Origin: Teratosphaeria epicoccoides
Lineage: Eukaryota > Ascomycota > Dothideomycetes > Mycosphaerellales > Teratosphaeriaceae
Direction: 5' to 3'
Length of the DNA: 64,000 nt
NCBI GenBank assembly: GCA_021401465.1
Contig: JADDMT010000074.1
Location: 1-64,000 of the forward strand
In this document: positions 30,549-40,883 of the stretch, piece by piece
Numbering within the stretch: the first letter of the stretch is position 1
Layout of the letters: the number at the start of each line of letters is the position of its first letter
Position numbers and translations under genes: made by a program
The notes under the pieces: generated by a model
Databases searched by the model: none
Told to the model about the DNA's origin: nothing
Seen by the model: the letters and a program-made list of their open reading frames with translations, nothing else

Positions 30549-32159
30549 CGAGCAGATTTTGGCCTCCTGGATCACGATCGGGGAAGTCACGAACCCCTGA
30601 AGAATAGCAGTATCTCCCCAAATGAGCAGCCGTCGGCGGCTTCCAGCAGGTGGCGCAAGACGCTGCTGTTCGAGGCTGTCGGCGTCGGAATCATCTTGAC
30701 ATTGGACCTCGTTGCGCTCTGCTACATTGCTGCTAATTATTACGATGATAGCAAGGAGCGTGTGTTGACGGCATTCGGAGGTATGCCGTCTTTGTGCTGT
30801 GAAGGGGTTCTTGCGATCGGGTCGAGCGCATTGCTACGTGGGTCGATCTTGCTGTCAATGTTCTCAGTACTGTGCTGCTGGCTATCAGCAACGACTGCCT
30901 CCAACTGCTCGCGGCTCCCACGCGCGCCGAAGTCGGTCAAGTACATTCTGAGGCGAAGTATCTCGAAATCGCCGTTCCTGGTGCTCATAACGTGCGCATC
31001 ACTTTACGCCGCCTGGTACTGCTGTGGATGGCGCTTGTCTTCGGCTCGGTACCGCTGCGTTTACTGTATAATTTGGTCGTAAATTTTACGCGCGGAAGCG
31101 ATGGCTAGAGCCCAAAAACCGGTCGGGAGGGTTTACTATCAGTTGACTGCGATGCTTGACAACAGCCACATAAGAGAATTGCAAACACGTTCGGATAGCT
31201 TGCAAAGGCTCGAAATATATGCTTGCATTCGCGCTTTTGGCCAAGCAATGTATCTGAATCAATGGCGAAACCTGCTCGTGGTCCCAGATACGACAACACA
31301 GAACGACAGCCCCTTGACTGCATCAACACACTTGGCAAACTCGGCCACCAACGACCTGAATTGGATTCGCGTTGGATCGAAATATATATATTGCGATAGC
31401 AGCTGTGACATCGACGGCTGGCTTCAGGCGTTCGAATTGCACTCTGTACAGCTTCCTAATAGGAATTTCCAATGACGTTTCTACTGTGGACGTAGCATTC
31501 TGTCTAGCGGAAGCGCAGACTTCGGGTCATATCTCGACACTTCGACTTGGAGACTTTGAACCGCCTGCTTTCTTGAGAGATGCGATGCACTCATTCCTCT
31601 TTGAGCCCGGTACCGTCAGTGCTAGCAAGCGGCCGCGGCAATTGACAGAAGTCAGGAGCGGGAGGATGATTCGGCTCGACAGCTGATCACTCGGATGGAG
31701 GTGGGAACCTTCAGCGATTCTGGAACGTCATCATCGCTGGGCCGAAGGTGCTGATATCACCCGGTGGTTGTTGTGCTTCATCTTGTGAGTGAGCAACTGT
31801 TGCTCTTATCGAGCCAGCGACTAACCAATGAGCTCAGCAGCACTGTCTTGTGGGTAGGCACTGTAGTGTTCTATATTCTCATCATCAGACATCACGCTAG
31901 TCTGTCGCTGCCAGTAATCTGGGCAGAAGGACTTAGATCTCTCAACTCGAACGCTGTCCTGGCCTTCGTCACCGGCGCACCGCTGTGGGCAGATGTCCTC
32001 TTTTGCGACTTACCGCAGCTCGTGCCCAGCGGTCTGTTCCTGGTTTACAACGGCGTGTTGACCTGCAACGCACTCTTCTTGGACGCCGGCACCCTCGCCA
32101 CAGGTAATATAGGCTTGCTGACCAGGGCTCACGCCCGCTCTGTGAGATTCTGCGTCTAA
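30549..32159 (+). pseudogene. DUF6536 membrane-protein relic (N-terminal half)
   Basis: Blocks of one fungal multi-pass protein appear in order in changing frames. WRKTLLFEAVGVGI and TLDLVALCYIAANYY form TM1. About 30815-31105 reads CDRVERIATWVDLAVNVLST, LLAISNDCLQLLAAPTRAEV and ITLRRLVLLWMALVFGSVPL, the family core. Then follow QRLEIYACIRAFGQ, NCTLYSFLIGISNDV, LRDAMHSFL, and at 31900-32110 LRSLNSNAVLAFVTGAPLWA, DVLFCDLPQLVPSGLF and VYNGVLTCNAL. Frames change four times; at least the change near 31425 has no room for an intron. The second half (the LQLPYR block onward) is missing. The family is of unknown function, common in Pezizomycotina. It is judged dead. Confidence 0.72.
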
Positions 32160-32480
32160 GTCATTCGCAGCGACACCGAGAAAATCAATCAAATGATCCC
32201 AGTGATCGCCAAAGTCGTACACGTATGTGATCCGAACATCGGTACAAACTTGTGCTTTCATCGTCCTGAATATCCAGAATAGGCTGAACTAGTACAATTG
32301 CGACCTCCTGGAAGTGTCCGAAATTCATCGTGCTTGGCACCACGCACAGCTCGCGCCACACTTCTGGGCGGTTTACATGGCTGAGCTGGATTCCAAACCG
32401 GTATGCTGGTGCTGCATCATTGGCATAGGGAGCCGTGGCATTCCAGGTCCGGAGCTTCCGGATTTCAGTGGGTGCGCGTG
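32040..32480 (-). pseudogene. Relic of a pRiA4b ORF-3-like protein
   Basis: On the minus strand, AYRFGIQLSHVNRPEVWREL then CVVPSTMNFGHFQEV match the start of the pRiA4b ORF-3 domain (I-x-P-x-W-R-x-x-V-P-S-x-x-T-F-x-x-L-H). A frame change near 32245 leads to RITYVYDFGDHWDHLIDFLG, the domain's second mark (Y-x-Y-D-F-G-D-x-W-x-H), and to YITCGEGAGVQEECVAG, its GG/EDCG-like end. The middle (helix with the HLH/F mark) is degenerate. The 3' end overlaps the end of the DUF6536 relic on the other strand. The family is found near mobile elements in bacteria and as stand-alone genes in fungi; function unknown. Confidence 0.62.
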
Positions 32481-32883
32481 GCAATGCGGACTGTAAAAAT
32501 GTGAAACAGGTCTTGATCTTATTAATCTCATCATCACGTGGACAGATTAGAACGTGTGCGCGGATCTTCATAGAGGTAGCGTGTCGATTTAGGCTCGAAG
32601 CTCCGACGACCATTCTTGGCCGATTACTCGTGATGAGCTCAGCATTTGTTATGTATGATAGGCGACTACTCTTCCCCCAAATGAGCATCACAGCGGCGCG
32701 AATGCACCACGATCGCGGCCGTGCTGCCCAGAACTATTCTATAGCCTCGGGGCGGCTATGGTAGCAAGGAGATTCAATTCCCAAGAGCATTCAAGAGAGG
32801 GAAAGACTTGTAATCGACCTTGAGTTGCACCTCACATGCCAATCAGAAATGCCCAGTGGTCCAGTCGATGTCTTGGCCTGGAA
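32481..32883. other. Intergenic, no gene seen
   Basis: Between the pRiA4b-like relic and the unrecognised relic with the minisatellite. Nothing supportable. Confidence 0.4.
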
Positions 32884-33462
32884 ATACTCACCTGCCACGG
32901 CCCCCAAACCTCCGCATTCGACCTATCCGTGAGATACCTGCTACACAATTTATCAACCGCACGAGCCAGCGAGCTCTTTGACCAACGACGATCCAACAGC
33001 AAGCAAAATTGCGGTTCAAGGAATTTGAATCTGAACTCGTTGATATTGATCAAAGTACTCCAACATCGATTCGGCATCTATCGCATCCACAGCCAGCGAA
33101 TACCCGTCAAGAGCTTGGCTCTGAGCGATGAAAAGCATTGCTGCAAGGGTCATCGTGAAGATGTGGAGGATGAGTTCAGATTCGAATTCCAACAGTCGTC
33201 TGCAGGGAACGCTCGTCTGCAGGGAACGCTCGTCTGCAGGGAACGCTCGTCTGCAGCAGTGCCACGTGCGACAAATATTTCGACCCCAAATGCAATTGAG
33301 GACCACAGTGCCGTCTTAAAGAGCGGCAAGCGTCTTGATCCCGGCTTGAAGGATCTGATTCAGTGTGTTGGGGGCGCTCGTAATGTAAGCGAGAGTCCCT
33401 GTCCAGCCATTGCTCGCTGCGACACGAGGCTCTTCCATCCCCTCCAAGCCTCCGGAAGTCAT
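32884..33462 (-). pseudogene. Unrecognised degenerate gene split by a 17-bp minisatellite
   Basis: I do not recognise this gene. From an ATG at 33462 one frame reads MTSGGLEGMEEPRVAASNGW and on to about 33331, where a TAA ends it. An adjacent frame continues into and through the minisatellite. After it come HIFTMTLAAMLFIAQSQALD, DAIDAESMLEYF, and, in another frame, LEPQFCLLLDRRWSKSSLAR up to a consensus donor GTGAGT at about 32891-32886. The text looks protein-like in pieces, but frames break at least twice. Because 17 is not a multiple of three, repeat copy-number changes alone would shift the frame. Confidence 0.35.
33198..33256 (+). repeat. 17-bp tandem repeat, 3.5 perfect copies
   Basis: GTCTGCAGGGAACGCTC repeats exactly at 33198, 33215 and 33232, with a partial copy (GTCTGCAG) at 33249-33256. 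All copies are identical, suggesting a recent or actively varying minisatellite. Confidence 0.95.
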
Positions 33463-33741
33463 AGCAGGTCAGCAATGACAAAGAGTTGTTCAAGAAGCCA
33501 GCCTTCATTTGCAGCACACAGCGCCAAATGAATGTCCAAAGACAGGATTGAGATGGCCGCCATGCTCAAATTCCTAGCTCAATGCATGCGGACCGTCGAG
33601 CACGTGCCCTCTCCCAATACCAAATCAGACGTAACAACCATACTTAGCACCCAACACCTTCACACCTTCAGCAAGAACACCCCATCCTCCTTCTCTCTTC
33701 GCATGCCCTATCACCATCCACCAACAAATCCTCGCCCCACG
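33463..33741. other. Intergenic 3' flank
   Basis: 3' flank of the Cys-rich secreted-protein gene. C- and A-rich stretches, no supportable gene. Confidence 0.4.
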
Positions 33742-34038
33742 TCAGAACTCACAATGCCCACTCTTCGCCCCGTTCTTGTTACAATCATCCCACCAGTCCT
33801 TCCCCGTAAACGCCGTATTCTTACTCGTACAAAAGTTGTTCTCCATAACATTATTGTATTGAGTACAGGTCGTCTGCGTCCTCGGCAGGTCCAAACCCCC
33901 AGCCGCTTTGCCTTTGTGATTCTCGGTCCAGCACTGGCATTTCGTATAGGGACCTCCCGGGTCTTTGTCCTTCTTGGAGTCGTGGGCCAAACCCCACCAA
34001 GAGATGCCAGAGATGATCCAGGCTAAGAAGGGAGCCAT
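33742..34038 (-). CDS. Small cysteine-rich secreted protein, effector candidate
   Basis: Intronless, 98 aa. The ATG at 34038 starts a short hydrophobic leader (MAPFLAWIISGISWWGLA); the upstream in-frame ATG would place 24 polar residues before it and is disfavoured. The mature part of about 80 residues has six cysteines (about 34, 36, 58, 70, 86, 96) with spacing C-x-C-x21-C-x11-C-x15-C-x9-C, enough for three disulfides, plus a WWDDCN motif. No enzyme domain is visible. Size, leader and even cysteine count match fungal effectors or antimicrobial proteins. It lies beside the gene-relic pocket and is flanked by long gene-poor DNA. Function unknown. Confidence 0.65.
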   Translation of the reverse strand: MAPFLAWIISGISWWGLAHDSKKDKDPGGPYTKCQCWTENHKGKAAGGLDLPRTQTTCTQYNNVMENNFCTSKNTAFTGKDWWDDCNKNGAKSGHCEF

Positions 34039-34806
34039 GTGCTGATGATTGGTTGATGGACGGATGATGTGGGGTTGAGGAGTGCGTGAGGTGGATTTTG
34101 TCGATATCAAAGTTGATGGAAAAGGGCTGGAGTACTGGTGGCGGGATAATCATAAATGAAAAGGGCGCGGGGACCGAGCTCCGTGGTTCTTCGGATGGAT
34201 GTTTGTCGGTCATGGCTCATGTCTTGCCGAGTTGTTTAAGCCGGTGCGTGAGCGCCAGATCTTGGGTGCCACGTATCCAGTGACCTTTGACATCCGACAA
34301 GACAAACATATCTTGCACGTTAGTGAATCCATAGCGCAACGAATCACATTCATGCTCTATTTGAGTCTTCGACAACCACTCTCCGCTTCGGTCTCATGCG
34401 GAGCGAACGGCAGTTGGAATACGAATCATTTGCCCCGCTTGCGTTATGCTTAGATACTCCAGGCGCAATCGATGCGCTGACTTCGGGTGCATCTGCGCGG
34501 CTTTGATTGCACCACCACCATTGATGATGGAGCTCTACTCGCAGTCCATGCAGCCATGAGCTATCGTAGTTTGACTCGGTCGAGTTTCATCCTCCCAGCA
34601 GTCAGACAAGTTCCTCTCGACCGGAAATGACTCTTGTCACCAGTAAGTCTTCATCTGCGCAGTGTTGTCAACCCTGAACGTAGCTGTAATGGATCTCAGG
34701 CCGGTCAGTCGAAATGGCTTGACTGACCTATTGAGACAAATGGACGGGGTGACAACTTATTATTAGCAGCCGCCATGTACACCTGGTCAGACAGGCAATG
34801 ATATGC
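34039..34806. other. Intergenic, promoter of the small secreted protein
   Basis: Gene-poor 0.77 kb between two minus-strand genes. No ORF with a motif. Short inverted TTGACTG/CAGTCAA words occur near 34700-34730. Confidence 0.45.
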
Positions 34807-35677
34807 TCACCACGACTGTTCCACATGGCAAGCAAAGATTTGGGTCGATGGCATGACAATCGACGCTACACGCTGCTTATTCTTCTTCTCCTCCGCGTCC
34901 CCTTGCAGCCTTAGATCAGGGATCCTCTTCAAGACGTCTCTGCCGTCCGCAGGCGAGAGCTTTCGCGTGTTCGAAGTGTCTGCTAGAAATTGGAGCGGCC
35001 GCCTTGCTGAGGCCTCAACATGTCTGACACTTCCCTCATCCGAACCTTCCAAGGATCCTCTGATATCTTTCAGCTCATCCTCTCGCGTCTCCAACCCGAC
35101 TCCAACAGAACAAGGCGTCCCCCTTGCCGCGAATGCAGGATAATGCACTTCAAACAATTTCCTGCTGTGCCCCGACTGCACCTGCCTCCTTCCTCTCGGC
35201 TTCTCAACCACCGACGTCATTGTCGTCGTTGGCAACAACTCCTCTGGAACCACCAAAGGCGTGCTTAACGGATAAATACTGATCTTACTTCCAATCATCA
35301 CATCCCTGGGCTTCGAAACTACTCTTTTGCTCCGCTGCTCTGTCGTCTTCGGCTCGCTCACGAGCCTATACCTTAGCTTCTCGCGAGCGCTTCCCGTCTC
35401 GACGTCGAGTCTAGTGAGATGGGAAAAGGTGAAGTAGCGTGGTTTCTTTGACTGGCGAGGTCGGGATCTGTAGATTTTGGGTCCTCGGCGGACAAGTCGT
35501 GTTGGTGGTGGAGGCTTTGGCTGAGGGTGATGCTGGTTCGATTGTTGCGGTTTCGTAGGGTTCTGACGACCAAGGTGTGGTTATTGGTCTTCTGCTGAAG
35601 ATGACTCTAACCAAGAGAAGCGCATGATACTTCGCTGGAAAGTTGACTTTGCCAGACTCTCTTACACGGCACCCCAT
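34807..35677 (-). CDS. Hypothetical basic, mostly disordered protein
   Basis: The open frame 35562-34807 is unlike its shadows: it reads a coherent basic and proline-rich sequence (PKPPPPTRLVRRGPKIYRSR, RYFTFSHLTRLDVETGSARE, EQRSKRVVSKPRDVMIGSKI, LVVPEELLPTTTMTSVVEKP). It lacks a good ATG of its own. A tiny first exon (35677-35666, MGCR) with a GTAAGA donor and a GTCAG acceptor restores a start and gives 255 aa; this exon is a guess. No domain, leader or membrane segment is seen. A lysine-rich tail (EEKKNKQR) could be a nuclear signal. I do not recognise the family. Confidence 0.42.
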
Positions 35678-36159
35678 GGGCTCTAGGATGACCAAGAGAC
35701 GTCTTACTTGTGCGTGTAGGCGCTGCAGAGATGTCTCGTTTCAAACAGCGCGGTCTAAGGCGAGCGCTAAATCGCGACGGAAAGTGAAGTGAAGCATCAC
35801 TAACGCTTTGCTTGTGGCATTAGGATCTTTCCACATGCAAGAGGTTCGGACACGGCTCAACTCAAGTGCCTAGCTGTCAGCGGCCAAAGTGCTGCTAAGT
35901 GCGCGGTCGTACCGACTCAAGGCTTTCGAGACTGCGGCTGTATTCTCATCCAGGATGGGATTGCAGCCAGGCCTGCTGCGTCCGTATAGCACGCACTGCG
36001 TGGTCAAATCAGAGCAGGTTAGGAATACATACTTTACAATCTTTCTGTCACGCATCGAATCCAGCGAAGCATCTCCTGCCACCGGCGCTGCCCAATGCTC
36101 CTCGTCAGATGCCCCGCAATGCACATACTGCGCACATATCTCACTGAGAGTCAGCAGCT
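35678..36159. other. Intergenic, 3' of OXA1
   Basis: A 97-codon minus-strand ORF (36163-35870) begins ATGA at the OXA1 stop, but it has no motif and is probably chance. Nothing else seen. Confidence 0.4.
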
Positions 36160-37701
36160 TCATCGCCTGCGCGCCCGCTGTTCATACTCCTCCGCCGCCT
36201 TTTTCTGGGACTTGATCCTCTGCCGTTTCTCCTCCAGCTCGACTTGCTCCCTCATATTCTTCTTGGTCTTCGCCCGCGCAATCTTCGTCCCCCCGGATAT
36301 GCCTCGAGAAGCTGAAGTATCAGGTCGGTTGGCGGAGATCATATCATCGTCAGGCGTTGGGGCCTTGTTCTTGTTGGCGGCGCCGACATCAATGACGCGG
36401 TCCGAGGGCGAGCTCGGTCGAGTGTTGAGTGTCGGTGCCTGGTATCGTACGTTCATATAAAGCTCGCCTCTCGAGTATCGAGGCATATCGCCTCGGCTTG
36501 AGCTCTGACTTGCTTTGCTCCTTCCGCGATACATCTCCAGCATGCTCTCGAACGGATTGACAGACTTCTCGCCGGCAGCAGGCTTGTAAATCGGCGCCAA
36601 ACCGAGATACTGTCTTACCGCTGGCTTTTGCAGCAACAGGGCCTGGGTCAACCCTACCGAGCCTGACGCCGCGAACCAGATGCACAGCGCACCCGGCTGC
36701 CATCCCATGAAAAGGAGTAGTAGGCCAGGCATAGCGTAATACATGAATGACTTCATACCGGGAGTCATCTGAGCCGAACTCATGGTGCCCGACTCACCTC
36801 CGAGGCGTACCATGAGATGCATCGATGCTGCCATGATCAATGGCAGGATGCCATATGGGTCTGGCACGGTCAGGTCGGAAAGCCATAGGAGTCCACCGTT
36901 CTTTAGCTCGGGCACGGGCAAATTTACCAAGCTGCGAATCAGATGAAAGCCGCAGAAGCTTATAACACTCTGATACACCGCTGGCTGAAATTGAGCCCAA
37001 TAACTCAGGCCCGCCCTCTTTCTAATGGCAGTATTCTGCTGCTGATACTGCAATGCTGTGGTCTGGTCACCGTCGCGCATAGCCTCCATGAGCTTGGTCG
37101 TGATGGGCCTGGTGACTGACATCATCGCCATAGCTCGGGCATTCTGGTCTGAGGCCTTGATGTAGAAAGGAAGGGTTATCACTCTTAGCAAGACAGCGGT
37201 CGCTGCAATAGAACCCCACCAGGGCATGCCGGAGTAGACGTGAATATGCTCCAGCAGGGATTGGGGGATCGACGTCAACCACCCATTTTCGAGGCCGAGA
37301 GAGTTGAGATAGCCGATTGTATCTGGTGCCTGAGTCGCGGGATTGACGATGTCACTGCTGTCCAGTGTTATGGTGTCCAAGTTCGGGAATGCTCCTTCAG
37401 ATTGGCCCGCTGCGGCTGTGCTGATCTCTACAGGAGGTGGTGGTGCCGTCGATGCGGCCTCGATGGGGGATGCGGTCGATGGTGTAGGGATTGCGTTCAA
37501 GGTCGCTGTACTTGGCGTCGAAGGCGATGACGATGAGGACGCGCCCCACCATGAGAGATGTCGCACTGATGCGATTGTCGGAATCGCAAGGGATGCTGTT
37601 TGCCGCCATGATCGCGACTGCAATGCGGATACGGGTGTTGATCGATGCGATGTTCGAAGTGCGATTCGAGATATTGATGAGAGCTGCGATGCGTTAGTCA
37701 T
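36160..37701 (-). CDS. OXA1: Mitochondrial inner-membrane insertase OXA1
   Basis: Intronless, 513 aa from the ATG at 37701 (an in-frame ATG pair 7-8 codons upstream is possible). The first ~50 residues are basic, Ser/Arg-rich and free of acids, ending RHLSWWG: a mitochondrial presequence. The YidC/Oxa1 domain spans about 150-365: SGMPWWGSIAATAVLLRVIT, LPFYIKASDQNARA, a charged hairpin (ITTKLMEAMRDGD), QPAVYQSVISFCGFHLIRSL, GLLWLSDLTVPDPYGILPLI and MPGLLLLFMGWQPGALCIWF. The C-terminal ~130 residues are polar and end in a basic coiled stretch (ELEEKRQRIKSQKKAAEEYE), like the ribosome-binding tail of Oxa1. It inserts mitochondrially encoded and imported proteins. COX18 is less likely because it lacks such a tail. 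Confidence 0.9.
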   Translation of the reverse strand: MTNASQLSSISRIALRTSHRSTPVSALQSRSWRQTASLAIPTIASVRHLSWWGASSSSSPSTPSTATLNAIPTPSTASPIEAASTAPPPPVEISTAAAGQSEGAFPNLDTITLDSSDIVNPATQAPDTIGYLNSLGLENGWLTSIPQSLLEHIHVYSGMPWWGSIAATAVLLRVITLPFYIKASDQNARAMAMMSVTRPITTKLMEAMRDGDQTTALQYQQQNTAIRKRAGLSYWAQFQPAVYQSVISFCGFHLIRSLVNLPVPELKNGGLLWLSDLTVPDPYGILPLIMAASMHLMVRLGGESGTMSSAQMTPGMKSFMYYAMPGLLLLFMGWQPGALCIWFAASGSVGLTQALLLQKPAVRQYLGLAPIYKPAAGEKSVNPFESMLEMYRGRSKASQSSSRGDMPRYSRGELYMNVRYQAPTLNTRPSSPSDRVIDVGAANKNKAPTPDDDMISANRPDTSASRGISGGTKIARAKTKKNMREQVELEEKRQRIKSQKKAAEEYEQRARRR

Positions 37702-38335
37702 TGTCGCATGACTTCTCACCATCATAAGGTATGTACAGTTCTTGGCTGTGGATGTAATATCCAGGCCGCTTTGCCTCTGGCGGCGAGGCCTCGACTGGGC
37801 ATCATCTTGTCGATTGTGTTGACATGGATTGACGTGCAGCATCCGCAAATCTCGACCGTGAAACTTTTCGAGATGCAAGCTCGGCTTTATCCGTGCTCGC
37901 AGCTTGTCGGACGTCCGACGATAGCGCGTATCTCTCGAGATCACCTGTATTTGGTTTGGCTTATGTACAAAATAATATTCATCTGTCACCACGGACTGAT
38001 ATACTGCGTTTTGATTCTGATCGCTCCGTCGCCCATCGCATCTTTCCAAGCTTCCAGATAGAGGACTGCTTTTCCTGCTCGCGCTCTAATGCGCCGCTCC
38101 ATGCAATGCTGATCTCCGTTTCTACGCCAATGCAACCCCCCGTTCCAGTTCTGCACACCCGACCATCCTCACGAAAGATTTCGTCTTCTCCTATATAAGG
38201 GGAGCGACAATGCGACTATTCCAGCGAGGTGTAGGCATCCAATTCCTGCCCATTCCTCCGTCTTCTCTCGATCGGATCTTCTCTGATCACCACACCCGGC
38301 CCGGCTGGTCGTGAGGTTCTATGCGACGGAAACAC
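37702..38335. other. Intergenic, OXA1 promoter
   Basis: Between two minus-strand mitochondrial-biogenesis genes. CTATATAAGG at 38191-38200 is TATA-like, about 490 bp from the OXA1 ATG, so its use is doubtful. Nothing else. Confidence 0.45.
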
Positions 38336-38710
38336 CTATGGGAAGTTAGCATGCCTCCATTGCGCCTTCACATCCGGTGTAGCAAGCTCCTTCACGATGG
38401 CCTGGCCCCACCGGCCTGATGGTTTCCCACGCACCTTGGTATTTGACCACCCTAATCTGAATGCTGCCTCATGTGCGAACAGCTCTCCGAAGCCCAGCAT
38501 CAACCCATTCACGAATGGTAATACCACATTGATCGCAGCCCCTCTCAATATGCCCCATATCGTTGGCGGTTGGTAGAGTACGAGAGGACTTGCTGAGCTA
38601 CTGGGCAGCTCGGCGTCTGAAGAGTCTTGATTCGAGTGGTTCGCGTCATAATTGTCGCTGTCTGAAGGGAAGGTTGTTTGCGACTCGGACAGGAAGTCGT
38701 GTGCCGACAT
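38336..38710 (-). CDS. MIM1: Mitochondrial import protein Mim1 (TOM13 family)
   Basis: Intronless, 124 aa from the ATG at 38710. Residues 1-45 are acidic and Ser/Asp-rich, facing the cytosol. The conserved membrane block follows at about 50-88: TIWGILRGAAINVVLPFVNG, LMLGFGELFAHEAAFRLGW, with the small-residue pattern needed for oligomerisation. Family members form the MIM complex in the outer mitochondrial membrane and insert alpha-helical outer-membrane proteins, including Tom subunits. Length fits fungal Mim1. It is close to OXA1, another insertase, though operon-type control is not expected in fungi. Confidence 0.87.
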   Translation of the reverse strand: MSAHDFLSESQTTFPSDSDNYDANHSNQDSSDAELPSSSASPLVLYQPPTIWGILRGAAINVVLPFVNGLMLGFGELFAHEAAFRLGWSNTKVRGKPSGRWGQAIVKELATPDVKAQWRHANFP

Positions 38711-39167
38711 AGTAGCTCTTGTGCCGAGCTGCTGCTTCTCCAAGCAAGTCGATGGATGATCGAAAGCGTGGTTAAATATCGACCGCAACTAGAAGCGCTC
38801 AGACTGCTAGATTGTGGTGGAAGAGAAACGAGGGTTGTACTACTCTGCGAGTGAATGCTAGATGCACGGATCTCGTCCAAGAGCACATGCAACTGCCGAG
38901 AAAACTCTGCTTAGTCACGCTTCGTAGACTTGTCCCGAGACGGCGGCCACCCACAAACATACATTCGTTCAATAATCAATAATAAAGACAATTTCCCCTT
39001 TGTCAGCCGAGAATTTCCCGCTCGCGCTAGGGTCCAGTGACGTGCCCGCAACTATAGGTAGCTAGGCCAGAGCTTAGGTATATACCTTACAGAAGCACAA
39101 TCTGTAGCATTTCGACACCAACATCTCACGCTCTCACCTTCACGACCCCATTTACGCGCGCCGCACG
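38711..39167. promoter_or_regulatory. Divergent promoter region, MIM1 / SHP1
   Basis: 457 bp between opposing ATGs. AT-rich CAATAATCAATAATAAAG near 38970-38987 and a TATATACC at about 39079-39086, 85-90 bp before the SHP1 ATG, are plausible core elements for the plus-strand gene. Confidence 0.45.
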
Positions 39168-40434
39168 ATGGACTCTGAACAGGCAGACAAAGTTGCCACC
39201 TTCAGCCAGATGACTGGCGCCAACCCGAGTACAGTGAGTACGACAGCCTATCCTGCATCCTTGCCATTATTCGCTAACAAATCAGGCACAAGCCACACTT
39301 GAATCGACCAACTGGAATTTGGAGGAAGCTGCCAACCTCTTCTTCGCCGCGGCCGACGGTGAGCCCGACCATGATGTTGATGATGCGTTCGGCGCCGACG
39401 AGCCCGCGAACCAACCCACATCTTCCACACCACAACCTTCGACACAGTCGAGCTCGAGAGGCTCATTACAGGCTCCGCGCAGAGTACCCGGACAAGGCCC
39501 TCGCGCGGTGACATTGCGGGATCTGCAGCGAGGTGGCGAGGATAGTGACGATGACGACGAGGACAAGAAGCAGGATATGTTCGCTGGAGGGGAGAAGAGT
39601 GGGCTGGCTGTGCAGAATCCGGACAAGGCTGGTGGACCGGTTGATCACTTCAAGAACATCATGAACCAGGCGAGGCAGAATAGGGAGAGGCCACCTGCGG
39701 AAGGCGAGGAAGAGGAGCAACCGCAGCGGTCGTCGAACTTCTTGGGACGGGCGCAAACGTTAGGTGGGGATGATGCGCCGAGCCAAGTTGTCGAGGATCC
39801 GACTGTGAGGTCTGGGAGGCCGGCAGCGCTGCCACGGGCGACGCGGACACTGCACTTGTGGGCAGACGGTATCAGTATCGATGATGGACCTCTCTTCCGC
39901 TTCGACGACCCGGCAAACCAAGACATCATGACGCAGATCAATCAGGGCAAGGCTCCGCTTAGTCTGCTCAACGTCCAACCAAACCAGGAAGTAGACCTCA
40001 ACCTGGACCCGCACAAGGACGAGAATTACAAGCAGCCCAAGCCCAAGTACAAGCCTTTCAGTGGACAGGGTCAGCGGCTAGGCTCGCCTACACCAGGCGC
40101 AAGCTCTGCACAAGCTGGCGCATCCTCTCAGCCATCCGCTCCGGCAACTTCGACCGCCAGCACATCCTCCACACCCACCGTTCCTGTCGACGAGAATGCG
40201 CCCATCCTTCGCGTGCAGATTCGCCTTGGCGACGGGACTCGGCTGCAGTCGCGTTTCAACACAGCGCACACTGTTGGCGACATCTACGATTTCGTCAACC
40301 GTGCTTCGCCATCTCAGAGGAACTACGCGCTCATGACCACGTTTCCGAACAAGGAGTACACCGACAAGTCTGCGGTATTGGGAGAGCTGGATGAGTTCAA
40401 ACGTGGTGGTGTGTTGGTGCAGAAGTGGTCTTGA
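39168..40434 (+). CDS. SHP1: UBA-SEP-UBX cofactor of Cdc48 (Shp1/p47)
   Basis: Two exons, 39168-39233 and 39286-40434, give 404 aa; the donor is GTGAGT and the acceptor ATCAG. The UBA domain (about 1-45) spans the intron: DKVATFSQMTGANPSTAQAT then LESTNWNLEEAANLFF. A linker holds an acidic DSDDDDED and the FAGGEKSGLAVQNP mark. The SEP domain (about 208-275) reads TRTLHLWADGISIDDGPLFR and GKAPLSLLNVQPNQEVDLNL. UBX (about 323-404) ends with TTFPNKEYTD and GVLVQKWS, the p47-type FPN loop that docks on Cdc48/p97. The protein brings Cdc48 to ubiquitinated cargo, protein phosphatase 1 maturation and membrane fusion. Confidence 0.93.
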
Positions 40435-40883
40435 TCGCCTTGGGATCAGAGATGGAGGGGAAGAGTGTGCAGCAAGGATTCAAATGAATCTTGAAAAGCC
40501 GATCAGGTGGATGTACCGGCTGCAGATATCTGCATCTGCTGGCGATGAAAAAGCCGCGATAGATCAAGTATGACTGTTAAGCACGGAGAGTACTATCTCC
40601 ATGTCGTCTGGTTCTGTAGTGCGATGGAATCATTGTCTAAACTATTGACATTTCCAATACTATGTTTTTCGGCAGAGTACTAAGCTTAAGCTTAGGCCGA
40701 GCTATGCAAAACAGGCAGGCGGGACTGGCGGTAGACCAATAACATTGGAAGGTATATATTACTGCCATAGGATCGCTTTGGACTCTGTATATCGACTCAG
40801 AAGTCATATTTCTTCCAGCAGACCATGCACATCCCGACAAGTTAACGCCAAACAGTCTGTCTGGACACAGCCAACATGAAACC
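40435..40883. other. Intergenic, promoter of the SPX-EXS gene
   Basis: Tandem plus-strand genes. A short direct repeat CTTAAGCTTAG occurs near 40682-40695. No gene. Confidence 0.5.

Noticed and set aside
35870..36163. 97-codon ORF overlapping the OXA1 stop
   Set aside because: Coupled ATGA overlap is not a fungal gene arrangement and no motif is present.
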